Below, one piece after another: positions 1 through 8,358 of a stretch of DNA of 64,000 bases. The DNA is from an uncultured Hungatella sp. (GTDB lineage Bacteria; Bacillota; Clostridia; Lachnospirales; Lachnospiraceae): NCBI GenBank assembly GCA_910585645.1, contig CAJUFP010000008.1:6105-70104 (forward strand). The letters are read 5' to 3'. The position numbers and the translations under genes are program-made. Position 1 is the stretch's first letter; the number at the start of each line of letters is the position of its first letter. Under the pieces are notes generated by a model. It was not told the origin of the DNA, did not search any database, and worked only from the letters and a program-made list of their open reading frames with translations.

Positions 1-509
1 GTGGCTATGGAGATAAGGTAGCCGATATAGCGGTTTCTTCCCGCGGCAAAATCGATGGTCCGGCCAATGGCGTCCTTTCTGGCCAGAGGGATCTCCCCCA
101 GCTCCCCGTCCAGGTACTGCTCGATCTTCTCAATAACCGACTCCTCCAGCTTTTCGCCCCGCTCATTGATCACCTTGATCCCATTGTCATAAAATGGATT
201 ATGGCTGGCTGAGATCATGATGCCGCAGTTAAACCCTTCGGTCCGCACCACATAGGACACGCTGGGCGTGGTGGTCACATGCAAAAGATACACATCCGCC
301 CCGGAAGCCGTCAGGCCTGCCACCAAAGAATACTCAAACATATAGCTGCTTCTTCTGGTATCCTTTCCGATCACCACCCGGCATCTGGTATCCGGCTCCT
401 TCTGTCCGTAAAACCATCCCAGGAAACGTCCCACTTTATAAGCATGTTCTACTGTCAGATCCACATTGGCTTCTCCGCGGAAACCGTCTGTTCCAAAATA
501 TTTCCCCAT
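1..509 (-). CDS. glmM: Phosphoglucosamine mutase, N-terminal part (runs off the window)
   Basis: GlmM converts glucosamine-6-phosphate to glucosamine-1-phosphate in the cytoplasm, the step that feeds UDP-GlcNAc and peptidoglycan synthesis. The first ~169 codons are present and the rest lies beyond base 1. The start MGKYFGTDGFRG is the classic GlmM N-terminus. The phosphoserine loop ISASHNP is at residues 99-105, with Ser102 the phosphorylated residue. The ATG at 507-509 is preceded by a GGGAGGA ribosome binding site at good spacing. It has its own sigma-A-like promoter (549-577), so it need not depend on the upstream sortase gene. The family assignment is firm; other phosphohexomutases lack this exact N-terminus. 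Confidence 0.95.
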   Translation of the reverse strand, partial: MGKYFGTDGFRGEANVDLTVEHAYKVGRFLGWFYGQKEPDTRCRVVIGKDTRRSSYMFEYSLVAGLTASGADVYLLHVTTTPSVSYVVRTEGFNCGIMISASHNPFYDNGIKVINERGEKLEESVIEKIEQYLDGELGEIPLARKDAIGRTIDFAAGRNRYIGYLISIA

Positions 510-548
510 CTGTTCTATCCTCCCAAATGAATTCCGTAAATAAGGTAC

Positions 549-577
549 AGTATAGCACACTGTCTCTTTATTTGCAA
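549..577 (-). promoter_or_regulatory. Sigma-A-type promoter of glmM
   Basis: On the minus strand: -35 TTGCAA (572-577), 17-base spacer, -10 TATACT (549-554), about 40 bases before the glmM start. Read by eye from consensus. Confidence 0.7.
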
Positions 578-626
578 TTTCTAATTATAACGTTTTTTCT
601 TCCCTCCAGGCAAGTATTGTGTCCGA

Positions 627-1463
627 TTACTCCATCTTTTGCTCCCCATCCGCCTCCACAGCCAGCAAAATGGTCCTTCCATCCTCCACCTGGTAGCTGC
701 AGGTGACCAGGGTGTACAGATTTCTCACCGGCCCATCAGGCATCCGGGCATAGGGACAGGGCTTTATCATCTCCCGGACAAATGCCTGAAAATCCTCTTC
801 ATCGTGAAAAGCCGTCTTTCGCGCCCCAGGATCCTCCTGTATGTAATAGCAGGACAGCGCCTTCAAATGAATCGTCTCCTTTGGCGTATAGATCTCAAAA
901 TACGGATGCTCTCTCAAATACGCTTCATCCTCATAGCGTAGCAGATCCCGAAACATGGTCCCGTCTTTCATATTATGTCCGTAAAAGATATTGTTATATC
1001 CCCGAAGATCCCTCTGGCTTTCAAAGTCCAGAAAAATACACCCGCCGTCCGCCGTCTTCCCGCCAAAGCTTTTGTGCAGATACGCCTGGTTATCGCTGCC
1101 CTGGACAATGGGATAATTGATGTTTGTATCTGGAATCCGTATCCATCCCACGGTGTCAGGATTTATATCCCGCAGTTTCTCAAAGTCAACCGGAGAGCCG
1201 GAAACTGCCTGCCCACCGCTATCCTCCTTAGCTCCCGCCATCGGGCCTATCCTCCCAGCCAGGTCAGGCTCTGTTTTCTCCAATCCTTTCCCTTCTGTTT
1301 CCTTTACCGCTATCCTGGCCAGGCTTTCGTATTCCCTCCGGATTTTCCACCTGTCCAGAGGCTCCTTTCCAGTCTCCAGAAAACAGACGGCCGCCAGAAG
1401 AAGAAATCCTCCCGCTAACAGGCTATGTATATTTCCAGGTCTTTGTGTATGTCTTTTGCCCAC
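627..1463 (-). CDS. Class B sortase
   Basis: A membrane-anchored cysteine transpeptidase that links sorted surface proteins or pilins to the cell wall. A hydrophobic N-terminal anchor (residues ~14-30) is followed by a charged linker and the sortase domain from ~95. The catalytic triad is visible: His163 in FYGHNMKDG, Cys255 in TLVTCSY and Arg263 in EDGRTI. The TLxTC signature and the length of 278 aa fit class B. The first codon is GTG, with GGAGAGG upstream. No LPxTG-type substrate is encoded in the window. The gene follows the displaced prfA terminator, so its transcription source is unclear. Whether it serves the distant Tad locus is unknown, and Tad pilins are not normally sortase substrates. 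Confidence 0.9.
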   Translation of the reverse strand: MGKRHTQRPGNIHSLLAGGFLLLAAVCFLETGKEPLDRWKIRREYESLARIAVKETEGKGLEKTEPDLAGRIGPMAGAKEDSGGQAVSGSPVDFEKLRDINPDTVGWIRIPDTNINYPIVQGSDNQAYLHKSFGGKTADGGCIFLDFESQRDLRGYNNIFYGHNMKDGTMFRDLLRYEDEAYLREHPYFEIYTPKETIHLKALSCYYIQEDPGARKTAFHDEEDFQAFVREMIKPCPYARMPDGPVRNLYTLVTCSYQVEDGRTILLAVEADGEQKME

Positions 1464-1501
1464 TGCCTCTCCATTCTTTTTTACATATCACAAAATCACA
1501 A

Positions 1502-1550
1502 AAGCTCCGATTCCCGGCGGATCCGCTTCCTTCCGGTTCTCGGAGCTTCC
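1502..1550 (-). terminator. Rho-independent terminator, probably the original prfA terminator
   Basis: The minus strand reads a stem AAGCTCCGA ... TCGGAGCTT followed by TTTTGTGATTTTG. It lies directly after the short copy of the prfA 3' end (1565-1599). It therefore looks like the native prfA terminator, now separated from the full gene by about 450 bp. Confidence 0.65.
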
Positions 1551-1564
1551 ACTTTTTACGCGCC

Positions 1565-1599
1565 CTCATTCATCTTCGCCAGCTTAGCCGCCTGGTCGG
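1565..1599 (-). repeat. Direct repeat copy 1: duplicated 3' end of prfA
   Basis: These 35 bases are identical to 2012-2046 inside prfA. Read on the minus strand in the prfA frame they encode DQAAKLAKMNE and continue to GA-stop just before the terminator at 1502-1550. This is what an attachment-site duplication left by site-specific integration into a gene 3' end would look like. Confidence 0.85.
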
Positions 1600-1632
1600 A
1601 TGTGCTACACAAGTACCTCCTACTTTCATGTC

Positions 1633-1698
1633 ATGCACATATGACTCTTTATAGCGCAATACAAATATACAGCCAAAACTTAACGCTATGCACATATG
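1633..1698. repeat. Pair of 11-base direct repeats inside the inserted segment
   Basis: ATGCACATATG occurs at 1633-1643 and again at 1688-1698, in the non-coding part between the short prfA copy and the DUF6718-like gene. Each contains the palindrome CATATG. They could be protein-binding arms next to an attachment site, but this is inference. Confidence 0.5.
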
Positions 1699-1716
1699 CA
1701 GCGATCCCCCTGTTAC

Positions 1717-1941
1717 TTACATATTTTTCACAGCAGTCTCAAACTCCTGTTCCGTATCCACAAAGCTATACGGCTCATACTCGCCATATGCTGATGGGCG
1801 GCTGATCACTACAAGCTGAATCTTATCATACCCTACAGACCTCATAAGCTTTGTCTCAAAATCCGCCAGATGCGGCCCATGCTCTGTCTGCAGAGCCACA
1901 CAGCCCAAATCACCAAATTTCTTTGCAATCAGATAACACAT
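1717..1941 (-). CDS. Small DUF6718-like protein of unknown function
   Basis: A 74-residue protein starting MCYLIAKKFGDLGCVALQ. I associate this pattern with the DUF6718 family of small Firmicute proteins; no biochemical role is known to me. The start at 1939-1941 is chosen because AAGGAGG lies 9-10 bases upstream; a longer reading frame to 1965 lacks a site. The C-terminal part (EYEPYSFVDTEQEFETAV) is acidic. It is the only gene in a ~450-bp segment bounded by two copies of the prfA 3' end, so it was probably carried in by, or trapped within, a mobile element. No catalytic motif or signal peptide is visible. Confidence 0.7.
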   Translation of the reverse strand: MCYLIAKKFGDLGCVALQTEHGPHLADFETKLMRSVGYDKIQLVVISRPSAYGEYEPYSFVDTEQEFETAVKNM

Positions 1942-2002
1942 GCTCCAGCACCTCCTTAAACTCACTTTCGTTCTTTATCTTACCACATTCATTCGAGGGC
2001 CT

Positions 2003-3079
2003 TTAAGTCATCTCATTCATCTTCGCCAGCTTAGCCGCCTGGTCGGCCGCGATCAGGCTGTCTATAATCTCCTGAATATCACCGTTCATAACCGAATCAA
2101 TCTTATACAGCGTCAGTTTGATCCTGTGCTCTGTCACCCGCCCCTGGGGAAAGTTATAGGTGCGGATCTTCTCCGAGCGGTCCCCTGTCCCGATCTGGCT
2201 CCTTCTCTCCTCCGCCTCAGAGTTCTGCCGCTTCTCCTGCTCCAGATCAAACAATTTGGAGCGCAGAAGCCGGAACGCCTTCTCCTTGTTCTGCAGCTGT
2301 GACTTTTCGGTCTGGCTGTAGATCACGATCCCTGTAGGTATATGGGTCAGACGCACCGCGGAATCCGTGGTGTTTACGCACTGACCGCCGTTTCCCGACG
2401 CCCGCATCACATCAATGCGGCAGTCTTTCATATCGATCTGCACATCCACCTCCTCCGCTTCCGGCATGACGGCCACCGTGGCTGTGGAAGTGTGGATGCG
2501 CCCGCCGCTCTCCGTCTCCGGCACCCGCTGTACCCGGTGAACGCCGCTTTCATATTTCAGCTTGGAGTAGGCGCCCTTTCCCGTGACCATGGCGATCACT
2601 TCCTTAAATCCGCCGATGCCGTTCTCATTTACATTGATGATCTCCACCTTCCAGTGGCAGCTCTCCGCGTAGTTTACATACATGCGGTAAAGCTCCGCGG
2701 CAAACAGGGCAGCCTCATCTCCCCCCGCCCCGGCACGGATCTCCAGGATGATGTTCTTGTCATCATTTGGGTCCTTGGGAAGAAGCAGGATCTTTAATTC
2801 CTGTTCCAGATCCTCCACCCGCTTTCTGGCGTCGGACAGCTCTTCCTTGGCAAGATCCCGCATCTCTTCGTCGCTTTCCTCCTCCAAAAGGGCAAGGCTG
2901 TCCTCAATATCCTGCTTGGACTGCTTGTACTGTTTGTAGGCATCTACCAGGGGAGCCAGATCCGCCTGCTCTTTCATAAGCCTGCGGAAACGGTTCTGAT
3001 CCTCAGTCACGGAAGGGTTGTTCAATTCCAGCATCAGCTCCTCATAGTGAATCAGCATATCATCTAAACGGTCAAACAT
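2003..3079 (-). CDS. prfA: Peptide chain release factor 1
   Basis: RF1 recognises UAA and UAG stop codons on the ribosome and triggers peptide release. The 358-residue length is normal. The peptidyl-transferase-centre motif GGQ is at residues 231-233, within ASGNGGQCVN. The stop-codon-reading PxT motif is PET at 187-189, which separates RF1 from RF2. It overlaps prmC by 8 bases; prmC methylates the GGQ glutamine, so the pair is translationally and functionally linked. The last codons (AKMNEMT) differ from the downstream duplicate end (AKMNEGA), suggesting the present C-terminus was rebuilt by an insertion at the 3' end. Confidence 0.97.
   Translation of the reverse strand: MFDRLDDMLIHYEELMLELNNPSVTEDQNRFRRLMKEQADLAPLVDAYKQYKQSKQDIEDSLALLEEESDEEMRDLAKEELSDARKRVEDLEQELKILLLPKDPNDDKNIILEIRAGAGGDEAALFAAELYRMYVNYAESCHWKVEIINVNENGIGGFKEVIAMVTGKGAYSKLKYESGVHRVQRVPETESGGRIHTSTATVAVMPEAEEVDVQIDMKDCRIDVMRASGNGGQCVNTTDSAVRLTHIPTGIVIYSQTEKSQLQNKEKAFRLLRSKLFDLEQEKRQNSEAEERRSQIGTGDRSEKIRTYNFPQGRVTEHRIKLTLYKIDSVMNGDIQEIIDSLIAADQAAKLAKMNEMT
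2012..2046 (-). repeat. Direct repeat copy 2: within the 3' end of prfA
   Basis: The 35-base partner of 1565-1599, inside the functional prfA gene. The distance between equivalent positions is 447 bp, which sets the size of the inserted unit. Confidence 0.85.
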
Positions 3080-3938
3080 TTCTGCCTCCTTCTGCGTAAA
3101 CCACCCGGTCCAGGCCAGGGGTATCTTTTACGATCCTAATATTTTCAAATCCGGCTGCCTCCAAAAGGCCCCTTACGGCCCGTCCCTGGTCATGGCCGAT
3201 CTCCAGATACACACATCCCCCCGGATTCAGCCGTCCCCGTGCCTGGGCGGCGATCCTCCTGTAAAAACTTAAGCCGTCCTCATCTCCGTCCAGCGCCATT
3301 CTGGGCTCATAGTCCCGCACCTCCGGCGCCAGGCCTCTGATCACCTCAGTGGCGATGTACGGCGGATTGGCTGTTATGATGTCAAATCTTCCCTCCACAC
3401 AGTCAAACAAATCCCCTTGCAGAAAACGGATCGTCCCATCCCGTCCCAAAAGCCTTTCCGCATTGTCTCTGGCCACCTTCAGAGCCTCGGCTGACAAGTC
3501 CGCGGCTGTCACGTCCTCATAGCCTCCCAGAACCGCAAGGCTGACGGCAATACATCCGGACCCGGTACACAGATCCAACACCCTCTTTTTCCGGTCCTTC
3601 TGCTCCTGCAGCACCAGCTCTGCCAGGGTCTCCGTATCCTGACGGGGGATCAGCACATGTTCATTGACCCTGAAGGTCAGTCCCATAAAATCCTGACTTC
3701 CCAATATATGCTGCAGAGGGATCCTCCGGCTTCTCTTCTTTATCATCTCACGGTAACGGTCTGTAGCCGCTTCTACCTCCCTGGTCCGCGAAAGAGGCTG
3801 CATCCGGTTCATCAGAAAATGCACCGTGTCCAGGTGAAAGGCCTCTAAAAGGAGCCTTCTGGCATCCAGATCTGCCTCCGGATCCCCGGCCCTTTCAAGG
3901 CTGGACGCGCCTTCGCCCAACAGCTGATGCAGTGTCAT
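3072..3938 (-). CDS. prmC: Release factor glutamine N5-methyltransferase
   Basis: PrmC uses S-adenosylmethionine to methylate the glutamine of the GGQ motif in RF1 and RF2. The N-terminal helical domain (to ~80) is followed by a Rossmann methyltransferase fold. The SAM-binding loop DLCTGSGCIAVSL is at 122-134. The catalytic NPPY motif is at 191-194, holding the substrate glutamine amide. The 288-residue length is typical. It lies between the YqhQ-like gene (4-base overlap with its end) and prfA (8-base overlap), the common Firmicute order. Confidence 0.95.
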   Translation of the reverse strand: MTLHQLLGEGASSLERAGDPEADLDARRLLLEAFHLDTVHFLMNRMQPLSRTREVEAATDRYREMIKKRSRRIPLQHILGSQDFMGLTFRVNEHVLIPRQDTETLAELVLQEQKDRKKRVLDLCTGSGCIAVSLAVLGGYEDVTAADLSAEALKVARDNAERLLGRDGTIRFLQGDLFDCVEGRFDIITANPPYIATEVIRGLAPEVRDYEPRMALDGDEDGLSFYRRIAAQARGRLNPGGCVYLEIGHDQGRAVRGLLEAAGFENIRIVKDTPGLDRVVYAEGGRNV

Positions 3939-4891
3939 GCGCCCTCTTCACCTCCAAAACTGCCTTTGTTCTCCTCCAGATACGCCTTCCAGTCAAACAC
4001 TGCCTCCACGGCCGCGATGGCCACCTGGATCATGGAATCGTCAGGCTCCTTGGTGGTCATGTTCTGCATCCACAGGCCGGGCTTGCTTAACACATTTACA
4101 ATGGCAGAATCGCTTCTCCCCGCAAGGCGCAGAAATTCGTAGGACACCCCGGCGATAACCGGGATCAGCACGATTCGGCTTAAGATCCTGGGGACAAATC
4201 CCTCCACTCTTACCACCATAAAAAATACGATGCTTATCATCATGACAATGATGAGAAAACTGGTCCCGCACCGCTTATGCTGTTTGGAACTGGCCCTTAC
4301 ATTGTCCACATTAAGCTCCATGCCGTGTTCTATGCAGTTGATACATTTATGCTCAGCGCCGTGGTACATAAAAGTCCGGCGGATATCTTCCATATTAGAG
4401 ATCACTTTAATGTAGATGATAAAGATGGCCAGGCGGATCACTCCCTCCAGAAACGCCATCACTGTGTCCGACTTAACAGCAGGCCGAAGAAGACTGCTGA
4501 TCCCCAGAGGCAGCACCATAAAGATACCGATGGCGGCTATGACCGAGAACACCATCACCGCTGACATCAGCGCCTTTTCCATGTTTTCTCCCAGCCGGTC
4601 GTCCAGCCATTTCTCCAGGCGTCCCGGCTCCCCTTCCTCCTCATCGTCCTCGAAAAAACTGGCGGAAAACGTCAGGGTCCTCATGCCCAGGATCATGGAG
4701 TCCGCAAAATTAAATACCCCCCGCACAAAGGGCAGGGCAAGAACTTTATACTTCTCCGTCAGGCTCACATAGGTATCTTTTTTCACCTCGATCTCCCCGT
4801 CCGGCCTGCGCACGGCAGTGGCGTATTCCTGCTTATTCTTCATCATGATTCCTTCAATAACGGCCTGACCGCCAATTCCGGAATATTTCAT
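3935..4891 (-). CDS. DUF1385 membrane protein (YqhQ-like)
   Basis: A 318-residue integral membrane protein of the DUF1385 family, usually found next to prmC and prfA in Firmicutes; its biochemical role is not established. The N-terminus KYSGIGGQAVIEGIMMK is the family signature. A motif GAEHKCINCIEHG in the middle could bind metal. Several hydrophobic segments follow (ALMSAVMVFSVIAAIGIFMVL, split here only by length; VIRLAIFIIYIKV; FLIIVMMISIVFFMV; VLIPVIAGVSYEFL). The start at 4889-4891 has an AGAGAGGGAG site. A longer frame to 5044 runs through the upstream terminator and is rejected. Confidence 0.85.
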   Translation of the reverse strand: MKYSGIGGQAVIEGIMMKNKQEYATAVRRPDGEIEVKKDTYVSLTEKYKVLALPFVRGVFNFADSMILGMRTLTFSASFFEDDEEEGEPGRLEKWLDDRLGENMEKALMSAVMVFSVIAAIGIFMVLPLGISSLLRPAVKSDTVMAFLEGVIRLAIFIIYIKVISNMEDIRRTFMYHGAEHKCINCIEHGMELNVDNVRASSKQHKRCGTSFLIIVMMISIVFFMVVRVEGFVPRILSRIVLIPVIAGVSYEFLRLAGRSDSAIVNVLSKPGLWMQNMTTKEPDDSMIQVAIAAVEAVFDWKAYLEENKGSFGGEEGA

Positions 4892-4936
4892 ACTCCCTCT
4901 CTTTCTCCGGCTCCCATATGGAGCTGTTCTGATAAC

Positions 4937-4987
4937 GAAAAAATAGGTTGAGCATAAGTGTCTCCACTTAGGTCTCAACCTGTTTTT
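4937..4987. terminator. Bidirectional terminator after rpmE
   Basis: The stem AGGTTGAG ... CTCAACCT encloses a second stem around TAAGTG/CACTTA. It is flanked by a T-run on the minus strand (CCTATTTTTTCG) and by TGTTTTT on the plus strand. It separates rpmE from the YqhQ-prmC-prfA genes. Confidence 0.8.
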
Positions 4988-5000
4988 ACTCACACTCTGA

Positions 5001-5210
5001 TTACTTGCCGGCGTTAACGCCATACTTACGATTGAACTTGTCAATACGTCCGCGGGCCGCGGCGGTCTTCTGCTGACCTGTATAGAAGGAATGGCACTTG
5101 GAGCAAACCTCCACGTGGATCTCCTTCTTGGTGGAACCTGTCACAAATTCATTCCCACAGTTGCAGGTAACTTTGGCCTGGTAGTATGCCGGATGGATAC
5201 CTTCTCTCAT
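5001..5210 (-). CDS. rpmE: 50S ribosomal protein L31, zinc-binding form
   Basis: A 69-residue large-subunit protein. The zinc ligands are visible as CNCG near residue 16 and CSKCH near residue 36, marking the zinc-containing L31 type. The start MREGIHPAYYQ is chosen because GAGAGGTG sits about 9 bases before this ATG. A GTG three codons upstream would overlap the ribosome binding site. It is transcribed from its own promoter (5299-5327) and followed by a strong terminator. Confidence 0.97.
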   Translation of the reverse strand: MREGIHPAYYQAKVTCNCGNEFVTGSTKKEIHVEVCSKCHSFYTGQQKTAAARGRIDKFNRKYGVNAGK

Positions 5211-5298
5211 GCTTTTCACCTCTCAAATTCTTTTTATTCTATCATGACGGCTAAATAGATGGGCAAGCCGCCTGTATTGTCATTGAAACAGCTTGTTC

Positions 5299-5327
5299 AG
5301 TATAACATAGAATAAAAGTTAATGCAA
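5299..5327 (-). promoter_or_regulatory. Sigma-A-type promoter of rpmE
   Basis: Minus strand: -35 TTGCAT (5322-5327), 17-base spacer, -10 TATACT (5299-5304), leaving a leader of about 80 bases before the rpmE start. The leader contains a GGCGGCTTGCC stretch that may fold; autoregulation by L31 is possible but not shown. Confidence 0.7.
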
Positions 5328-5364
5328 GTCTAAAATTCCCGAAATACCTCTTAATTCAAAAATA

Positions 5365-6813
5365 TCAGAACACCCGGATCCTCTTTGCGTTCTCGATAAA
5401 TTCCCGGTTGGTCCTGGTCTTTGAGAACAGATCCAGGATCCGCTCCACAGACTCCTCCGGTTTTAAGCTGTTGGTGGCTTTCCGGATCATGTCCACAGCC
5501 TCCTTCTCCTCCGCGTTCAGAAGCAGATGGTCGTTTCTGGTGCTGGACTTTAAGATGTCGATTGCCGGGAAGATCCGCTTTTCCGAAAGCTTTCGGTCAA
5601 GGACCAGTTCCATATTGCCTGTGCCCTTAAATTCCTCGTAGATCACATCGTCCATACGGCTTCCCGTATCCACAAGCGCGGTGGCCAAAATCGTAAGGCT
5701 CCCGCCCTCCCGCATGTTCCTCGCAGCTCCGAAAAATCTCTTGGGCATGTGGAGCGCAGCCGGGTCAAGACCTCCGGAAAGGGTGCGCCCGCTGGGCGGA
5801 ACCACCAGGTTGTAAGCCCTGGCAAGTCTTGTGATGCTGTCAAGGAGGATCACCACATCCCGCCCGTGTTCCACCAGACGTTTGGCCCGCTCGATGACCA
5901 TCTCGGACACTCGCTTGTGCCGCTCTGCCAGTTCGTCAAAGGTGGAGTAGATCACCTCCACGTTGTCCCCGGTGACCGATTCTTTAATATCCGTAACCTC
6001 CTCAGGGCGCTCGTCGATGAGAAGGATGATTAGGTGCATATCCGGATTGTTGGTGGTGATGGCCTGGGCCACCTGTTTTAACAGGGTGGTCTTACCTGCT
6101 TTTGGCGGGGACACGATCATGCCTCTCTGCCCCTTGCCGATGGGGGACAACAGGTCCAGAACCCGCATAGCCGTGGTGTTGGCCCTGCCTCTGGTCTCCA
6201 TATGAAGGCGCGAATTAGGGAAAATGGGAGTCAGATCTTCAAAATTCGGCCGCCGCTCAATAACAGCCGGCGGATAGCCGTTGATGCTGGTGACATACAG
6301 CAGGGCCGCGAACTTTTCGGTGGCTGCCTTGATCCTCCGGTTTCCTCTGATGATATCCCCGGTCTTCATGTTGAAACGGCGTATCTGGGAGGGCGCAACA
6401 TACACATCGTTCTCACCGGGCAGAAAGTTCTCGCACCGGATAAATCCGAACCCGTCCGGCATAACCTCCAAAATGCCGTTGGCTTCAATGCCGCTGTCTA
6501 ACTCCGGCATATCCTGGGGGCCGTCCGCGATGGGAGCCGGAGTATAGGTCTTTGTACCTGCTGCGGGCCCTGGGGGATTTGCTCCCTGCCCCTGGGCGGC
6601 GTTCTGATTTCTGATGGGTCTGGTATTTTGAGTCTGCTCCCTTGCCGGCTCCTGACGCTGGGGGGCCGGGGCTTTCTTCTGTTCTTCTGCCTCTCTCTCA
6701 CAGAGCAGTTCTATGATATCACTTTTTTTCATTCCGCTGATTCCCCTGATCCCCTGGGACTTCGCGATCTCTTTTAACTCTGCTAATGGTAATGTCTGCA
6801 ATTTTTCACGCAT
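5365..6813 (-). CDS. rho: Transcription termination factor Rho
   Basis: A hexameric RNA helicase that ends transcription of untranslated RNA. Residues 1-40 form the Rho N-terminal SAP-like helical domain. A low-complexity Gln/Pro/Ala/Arg linker (~41-100) follows, longer than in E. coli and common in Clostridia. The RNA-binding cold-shock-like domain has the motif GFGFIR near 121-126. The ATPase P-loop SPPKAGKTTLL is at 235-245. The total of 482 aa fits. The C-terminus FIENAKRIRVF is intact. It sits between rarA and rpmE. Confidence 0.97.
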   Translation of the reverse strand: MREKLQTLPLAELKEIAKSQGIRGISGMKKSDIIELLCEREAEEQKKAPAPQRQEPAREQTQNTRPIRNQNAAQGQGANPPGPAAGTKTYTPAPIADGPQDMPELDSGIEANGILEVMPDGFGFIRCENFLPGENDVYVAPSQIRRFNMKTGDIIRGNRRIKAATEKFAALLYVTSINGYPPAVIERRPNFEDLTPIFPNSRLHMETRGRANTTAMRVLDLLSPIGKGQRGMIVSPPKAGKTTLLKQVAQAITTNNPDMHLIILLIDERPEEVTDIKESVTGDNVEVIYSTFDELAERHKRVSEMVIERAKRLVEHGRDVVILLDSITRLARAYNLVVPPSGRTLSGGLDPAALHMPKRFFGAARNMREGGSLTILATALVDTGSRMDDVIYEEFKGTGNMELVLDRKLSEKRIFPAIDILKSSTRNDHLLLNAEEKEAVDMIRKATNSLKPEESVERILDLFSKTRTNREFIENAKRIRVF

Positions 6814-6929
6814 ATTTCTCTCTCCTTTTTCAATAACTCAAGATTCTTTCTATTTTGTCTGGTTCTCGTTCAGGGAATGTTCCTTTGAACTAGGAATAAA
6901 CGAAATGTTCTTGAACTCCAGATCGGCGG

Positions 6930-6949
6930 TCAAAAGACCGCCTCATCAT
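6930..6949 (-). promoter_or_regulatory. Hairpin in the rho leader
   Basis: The minus strand reads GGCGGTC TTTT GACCGCC, a perfect 7-bp stem in the ~170-base leader between rarA and rho, with no T-run after it. A TATAAT-like box lies just upstream (about 6957-6962). It may shape the rho leader, which is often autoregulated; this is inference. Confidence 0.4.
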
Positions 6950-6987
6950 TGTCTTCTATTATAGACCATAATCCTGGAAAAGAAAAG

Positions 6988-8313
6988 CTATTTTTTCAAA
7001 AAATCCATAAATTCCCGGATATTTTTCTCGTATCCCTGGTCTGACATGTGGTAAAACACTCTTCCGGCCAGATTATCCGGCAGGTACTGCTGTGTAACAT
7101 AGTGGTTTGGAAAGTCATGGGGATACTGATATCCGTCTCCGTGTCCCAGCTTTTTTGCCCCCTTATAGTGTTTATCCTGGAGATGGACCGGCACAGCCAT
7201 GATCTTTTCCCCCTTTACCGCCTCCATGGCCGCCCCGATAGCGGTTACCACAGAATTGCTTTTGGGGGCTGTGGCCACATAGATCGCCGCCTGGGCCAGA
7301 ATGATCTGAGCTTCCGGCATCCCCACCCGCTCCACAGCCTGGGCTGCCCCCGCCGCCACCACCAGAGCCTGAGGATCAGCCATTCCCACGTCCTCGGCGG
7401 CATGGATCATGATCCTTCTGGCGATAAATTTGATATCCTCCCCCGCGTACAACATCCGGGCAAGGTAGTACACCGCCGCGTCCGGGTCAGACCCTCTCAT
7501 ACTCTTGATAAAGGCGGATATGGTGTCATAATGGTTGTCCCCATCCTTGTCGTAGCGCACTGCCCGCTTCTGGATACATTCCTGGGCCACATCCAGATCA
7601 ATATGTATCTTCCCGTCGCTGCGCCGGTCCGTGGTCAAAATCCCCAGCTCCACCGCGTTTAATGCCGCCCTGGCATCTCCCTGGGCCATATCCGCTAAAA
7701 ACTCCACGGCATCGTCGTGGATCTGGGCGTCATAGGTTCCCATGCCCCTTTCCGGGTCATACACCGCCCGCCGGATCAGCTCCTTGATATCTTCCTTTTC
7801 CAGGGCCTTCAGCTCAAAGATACGGCTTCTGGACAGAAGCGCCCCGTTGACCTCAAAATAGGGATTCTCCGTGGTCGCGCCGATGAGGATCAGGGTTCCG
7901 TCCTCCACAAAGGGAAGGAGGTAATCCTGCTGGCTTTTATTAAACCGGTGAATCTCATCCACAAACAGAATGGTCCTGCGGCTGTACATCCCCAGCGTGT
8001 CTTTTGCAGAATTGACTACCTCCTCCATGTCCTTTTTTCCCGCCACCGTGGCGTTGATCTGTTTAAAATCCGCTTTGGTGGTGTTGGCTATGACTTTTGC
8101 CAGAGTCGTCTTCCCGGTTCCCGGAGGGCCGTAGAAGATGACGGAGCCCAGCTTGTCCGCCTTGATCGCCCTGTAAAGCAGCTTATCTTTTCCTATGATG
8201 TGCTTTTGCCCCACCACCTCATCCAGGGACGTGGGCCGCATCCTGGATGCCAGAGGCGATTCCCGCTCCATGGTACTGCTCCTCATAAAGTCAAATAAAT
8301 TCATGTCCGCCAT
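6988..8313 (-). CDS. rarA: Replication-associated recombination protein A (AAA+ ATPase)
   Basis: RarA/MgsA is a clamp-loader-like AAA+ ATPase acting at stalled replication forks. The N-terminus PLASRMRPTSLDEVVGQKHI is the family signature. The Walker A motif YGPPGTGKTTL lies at about residues 60-70, the Walker B/DEAH-like motif FVDEIHRFNK follows, and the sensor ATTENP comes after it. The C-terminal oligomerisation part (MLYAGEDIKFIARRI, LQDKHYKGAKKLGHGDGY) is complete. The length of 441 aa is typical. The ATG has AGGAGTG 10 bases upstream. It is 45 bases downstream of the polysaccharide deacetylase gene. Confidence 0.95.
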   Translation of the reverse strand: MADMNLFDFMRSSTMERESPLASRMRPTSLDEVVGQKHIIGKDKLLYRAIKADKLGSVIFYGPPGTGKTTLAKVIANTTKADFKQINATVAGKKDMEEVVNSAKDTLGMYSRRTILFVDEIHRFNKSQQDYLLPFVEDGTLILIGATTENPYFEVNGALLSRSRIFELKALEKEDIKELIRRAVYDPERGMGTYDAQIHDDAVEFLADMAQGDARAALNAVELGILTTDRRSDGKIHIDLDVAQECIQKRAVRYDKDGDNHYDTISAFIKSMRGSDPDAAVYYLARMLYAGEDIKFIARRIMIHAAEDVGMADPQALVVAAGAAQAVERVGMPEAQIILAQAAIYVATAPKSNSVVTAIGAAMEAVKGEKIMAVPVHLQDKHYKGAKKLGHGDGYQYPHDFPNHYVTQQYLPDNLAGRVFYHMSDQGYEKNIREFMDFLKK

Positions 8314-8358
8314 GTCTTATCTTTCACTCCTACTCTGCTGCCTTTGCAACCTGCAGCC

